A stretch of 5,879 nt of DNA. Source: Streptosporangiaceae bacterium (GTDB lineage Bacteria; Actinomycetota; Actinomycetes; Streptosporangiales; Streptosporangiaceae). Shown here one piece after another: positions 5,138-5,879 of the stretch. The position numbers and the translations under genes were made by a program. Positions within the stretch are counted from its first letter, which is position 1. Each line of letters begins with the position of its first letter. The stretch covers positions 1 to 5,879 of the forward strand of contig JASHSZ010000008.1 of NCBI GenBank assembly GCA_030040815.1, given 5' to 3'. Below the pieces are notes generated by a model. The model was not told the DNA's origin, made no database searches, and was given only the letters and a program-made list of their open reading frames with translations.

Positions 5138-5879
5138 CGGCGGCCGTGGCCCGGTGGGCGACCGCCGAGGACCACCCTTTGATCGGCGAATACACACGTT
5201 TCTGCCATGAGACCGGGGTCAACGACCGCTCGCTGCGAGAGCGGCTTCGCCTGGCCCGCTGCTTCCTCGCCGCGCATCCCGATCTTCAGGCCTGGATGGG
5301 AAGGCCGACCCGGACCCGGCTGGCCGACCTGCGGCGGATCAAGGCGTGGCCGCTGGTGTCATGGGCTGCGCTGCGCGGCCGGGTGCGCGTCGACCTCGAC
5401 CTGCTCGCCGCCAAAGATCTCGGCGGGATGAGCGCCACCATCCGTCAGCTATGGCCGGATGAGTTCGAAGGGCTATGGGAGGCGGCCCGCAGCCTGGGCT
5501 GGAGTTACTACTGGTCCCGCAGTGTCATCGACCAGTTCGTCCCGGCTGCCGTCGCGTGGTCGGCGACCGCGCCCGGCCAGCTGGACACGGCGATCCTGGA
5601 CCGGATGGAGACCGCGCTGGCCGAGGTGACCAGCGCTACCGCGACCACCCGCAGGCAGTGGCACGGCCGGCTGTTCGGGCTCCGGCAGCTGCTATTCGAA
5701 TGCGGGCAGGCGGAGACGCCACCCAAGCGAGGCCCCCGCGGCGCCGCCCTTGGAGACCGGCTCGCCGTCATCCCAGCGGCCGCGATCCGCGAGTCGATCG
5801 CTCGCTATGTCCGGACCCGGGCGGCTGTGCTATCGGATTCCTCGGCTGACGGGCTGGTCAACGACCTCATCCCGTTCGG
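5134..5879 (+). CDS. Second recombinase, TnpB-like, 5' part only
   Basis: A frame with no stop runs from GTG at 5134 to the right edge, giving 248 codons. The GTG shares four bases with the upstream stop (GTGA), a classic translational coupling arrangement. The frame is protein-like throughout, for example FEGLWEAARSLGWSYYWSRS and QWHGRLFGLRQLLFECGQ. Residues about 213-248 (AIRESIARYVRTRAAVLSDS, then SADGLVNDLIPF) look like the start of a recombinase core-binding domain. The preceding 200 or so residues would then be the long N-terminal extension typical of Tn554 TnpB-like proteins of over 600 residues. The catalytic domain lies beyond the window, so enzyme status is inferred from position and this segment only. 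The lack of an early ATG makes it easy to miss in gene calling. Confidence 0.7.
   Translation, partial: MTAAVARWATAEDHPLIGEYTRFCHETGVNDRSLRERLRLARCFLAAHPDLQAWMGRPTRTRLADLRRIKAWPLVSWAALRGRVRVDLDLLAAKDLGGMSATIRQLWPDEFEGLWEAARSLGWSYYWSRSVIDQFVPAAVAWSATAPGQLDTAILDRMETALAEVTSATATTRRQWHGRLFGLRQLLFECGQAETPPKRGPRGAALGDRLAVIPAAAIRESIARYVRTRAAVLSDSSADGLVNDLIPF

Larger units (their letters stand above)
3981..5879 (+). mobile_element. Left part of a multi-recombinase element (Tn554-like or RIT)
   Basis: Transposase homology ends sharply at about 3981; 107 nt later begins an operon of at least two tyrosine recombinase genes with overlapping ends. Sizes and order (349 residues, then a protein with a long N-terminal extension) resemble TnpA (361 residues) and TnpB (630 residues) of Tn554. 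Recombinase-in-trio elements also carry consecutive overlapping recombinase genes. The exact left end is not proven and the right end lies outside the window. The leader (3981-4087) contains GGTCC-ATGCT-GGACC (4051-4065), a small inverted repeat that could be an arm or operator site. The recombinases are intact while the flanking IS is decayed, which suggests the element came later. Confidence 0.55.

Noticed and set aside
4356..5222. 288-codon minus-strand frame
   Set aside because: It is antisense to the recombinase and is Pro/Ala/Arg-rich low-complexity sequence, with no ribosome-binding site or motif.

Overview
The window is GC-rich DNA whose genes carry strong Shine-Dalgarno sites and GC-ending codons, which suggests a high-GC actinomycete (a Frankia-, Streptomyces- or Streptosporangium-like genome). 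The genus cannot be fixed from this window. Only four reading frames look intact: a small cupin protein, an Amt ammonium transporter, a tyrosine recombinase, and the first 248 codons of a second recombinase that runs off the right edge.

Left third (1-1660). This stretch is mostly degraded DNA. No whole gene is visible in 1-360, but it holds a perfect 14-bp inverted repeat (247-287) and a 17-nt palindrome (307-323). A short stretch resembling the N-terminus of an actinobacterial Fic-family protein (364-531) runs straight into the ribosome-binding site of the intact cupin gene (555-878). Next come unassigned sequence (879-1170), a 27-codon minus-strand scrap of the Era GTPase P-loop (1173-1256), and the frameshifted N-terminus of an alpha/beta-hydrolase-type adenylate cyclase (1379-1538). 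A second palindrome (1540-1556) shares half-sites with the first. The three recognisable remnants all come from the 5' part of their parent genes.

Middle (1623-3153). An intact amt gene lies on the minus strand with a hairpin just past its stop codon. No PII (glnK) or glnD gene is beside it.

Right half (3154-5879). A transposase of the IS256/Mutator class is broken by at least four frameshifts, has Glu in place of the second catalytic Asp, and loses homology abruptly at about 3981, before its third catalytic residue. From there begins what looks like the left end of a multi-recombinase element: a complete 349-residue tyrosine recombinase with all six catalytic residues, whose stop codon overlaps the GTG start of a second, larger recombinase-like gene. 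The arrangement resembles tnpA-tnpB of Tn554-type transposons, or the first two genes of a recombinase-in-trio (RIT) element. The simplest history is repeated insertion and decay, with the recombinase element the most recent arrival because its genes are intact. I see no clearly new biological system. The recombinase pair, its junction with the dead IS and the paired palindromes deserve the most follow-up.
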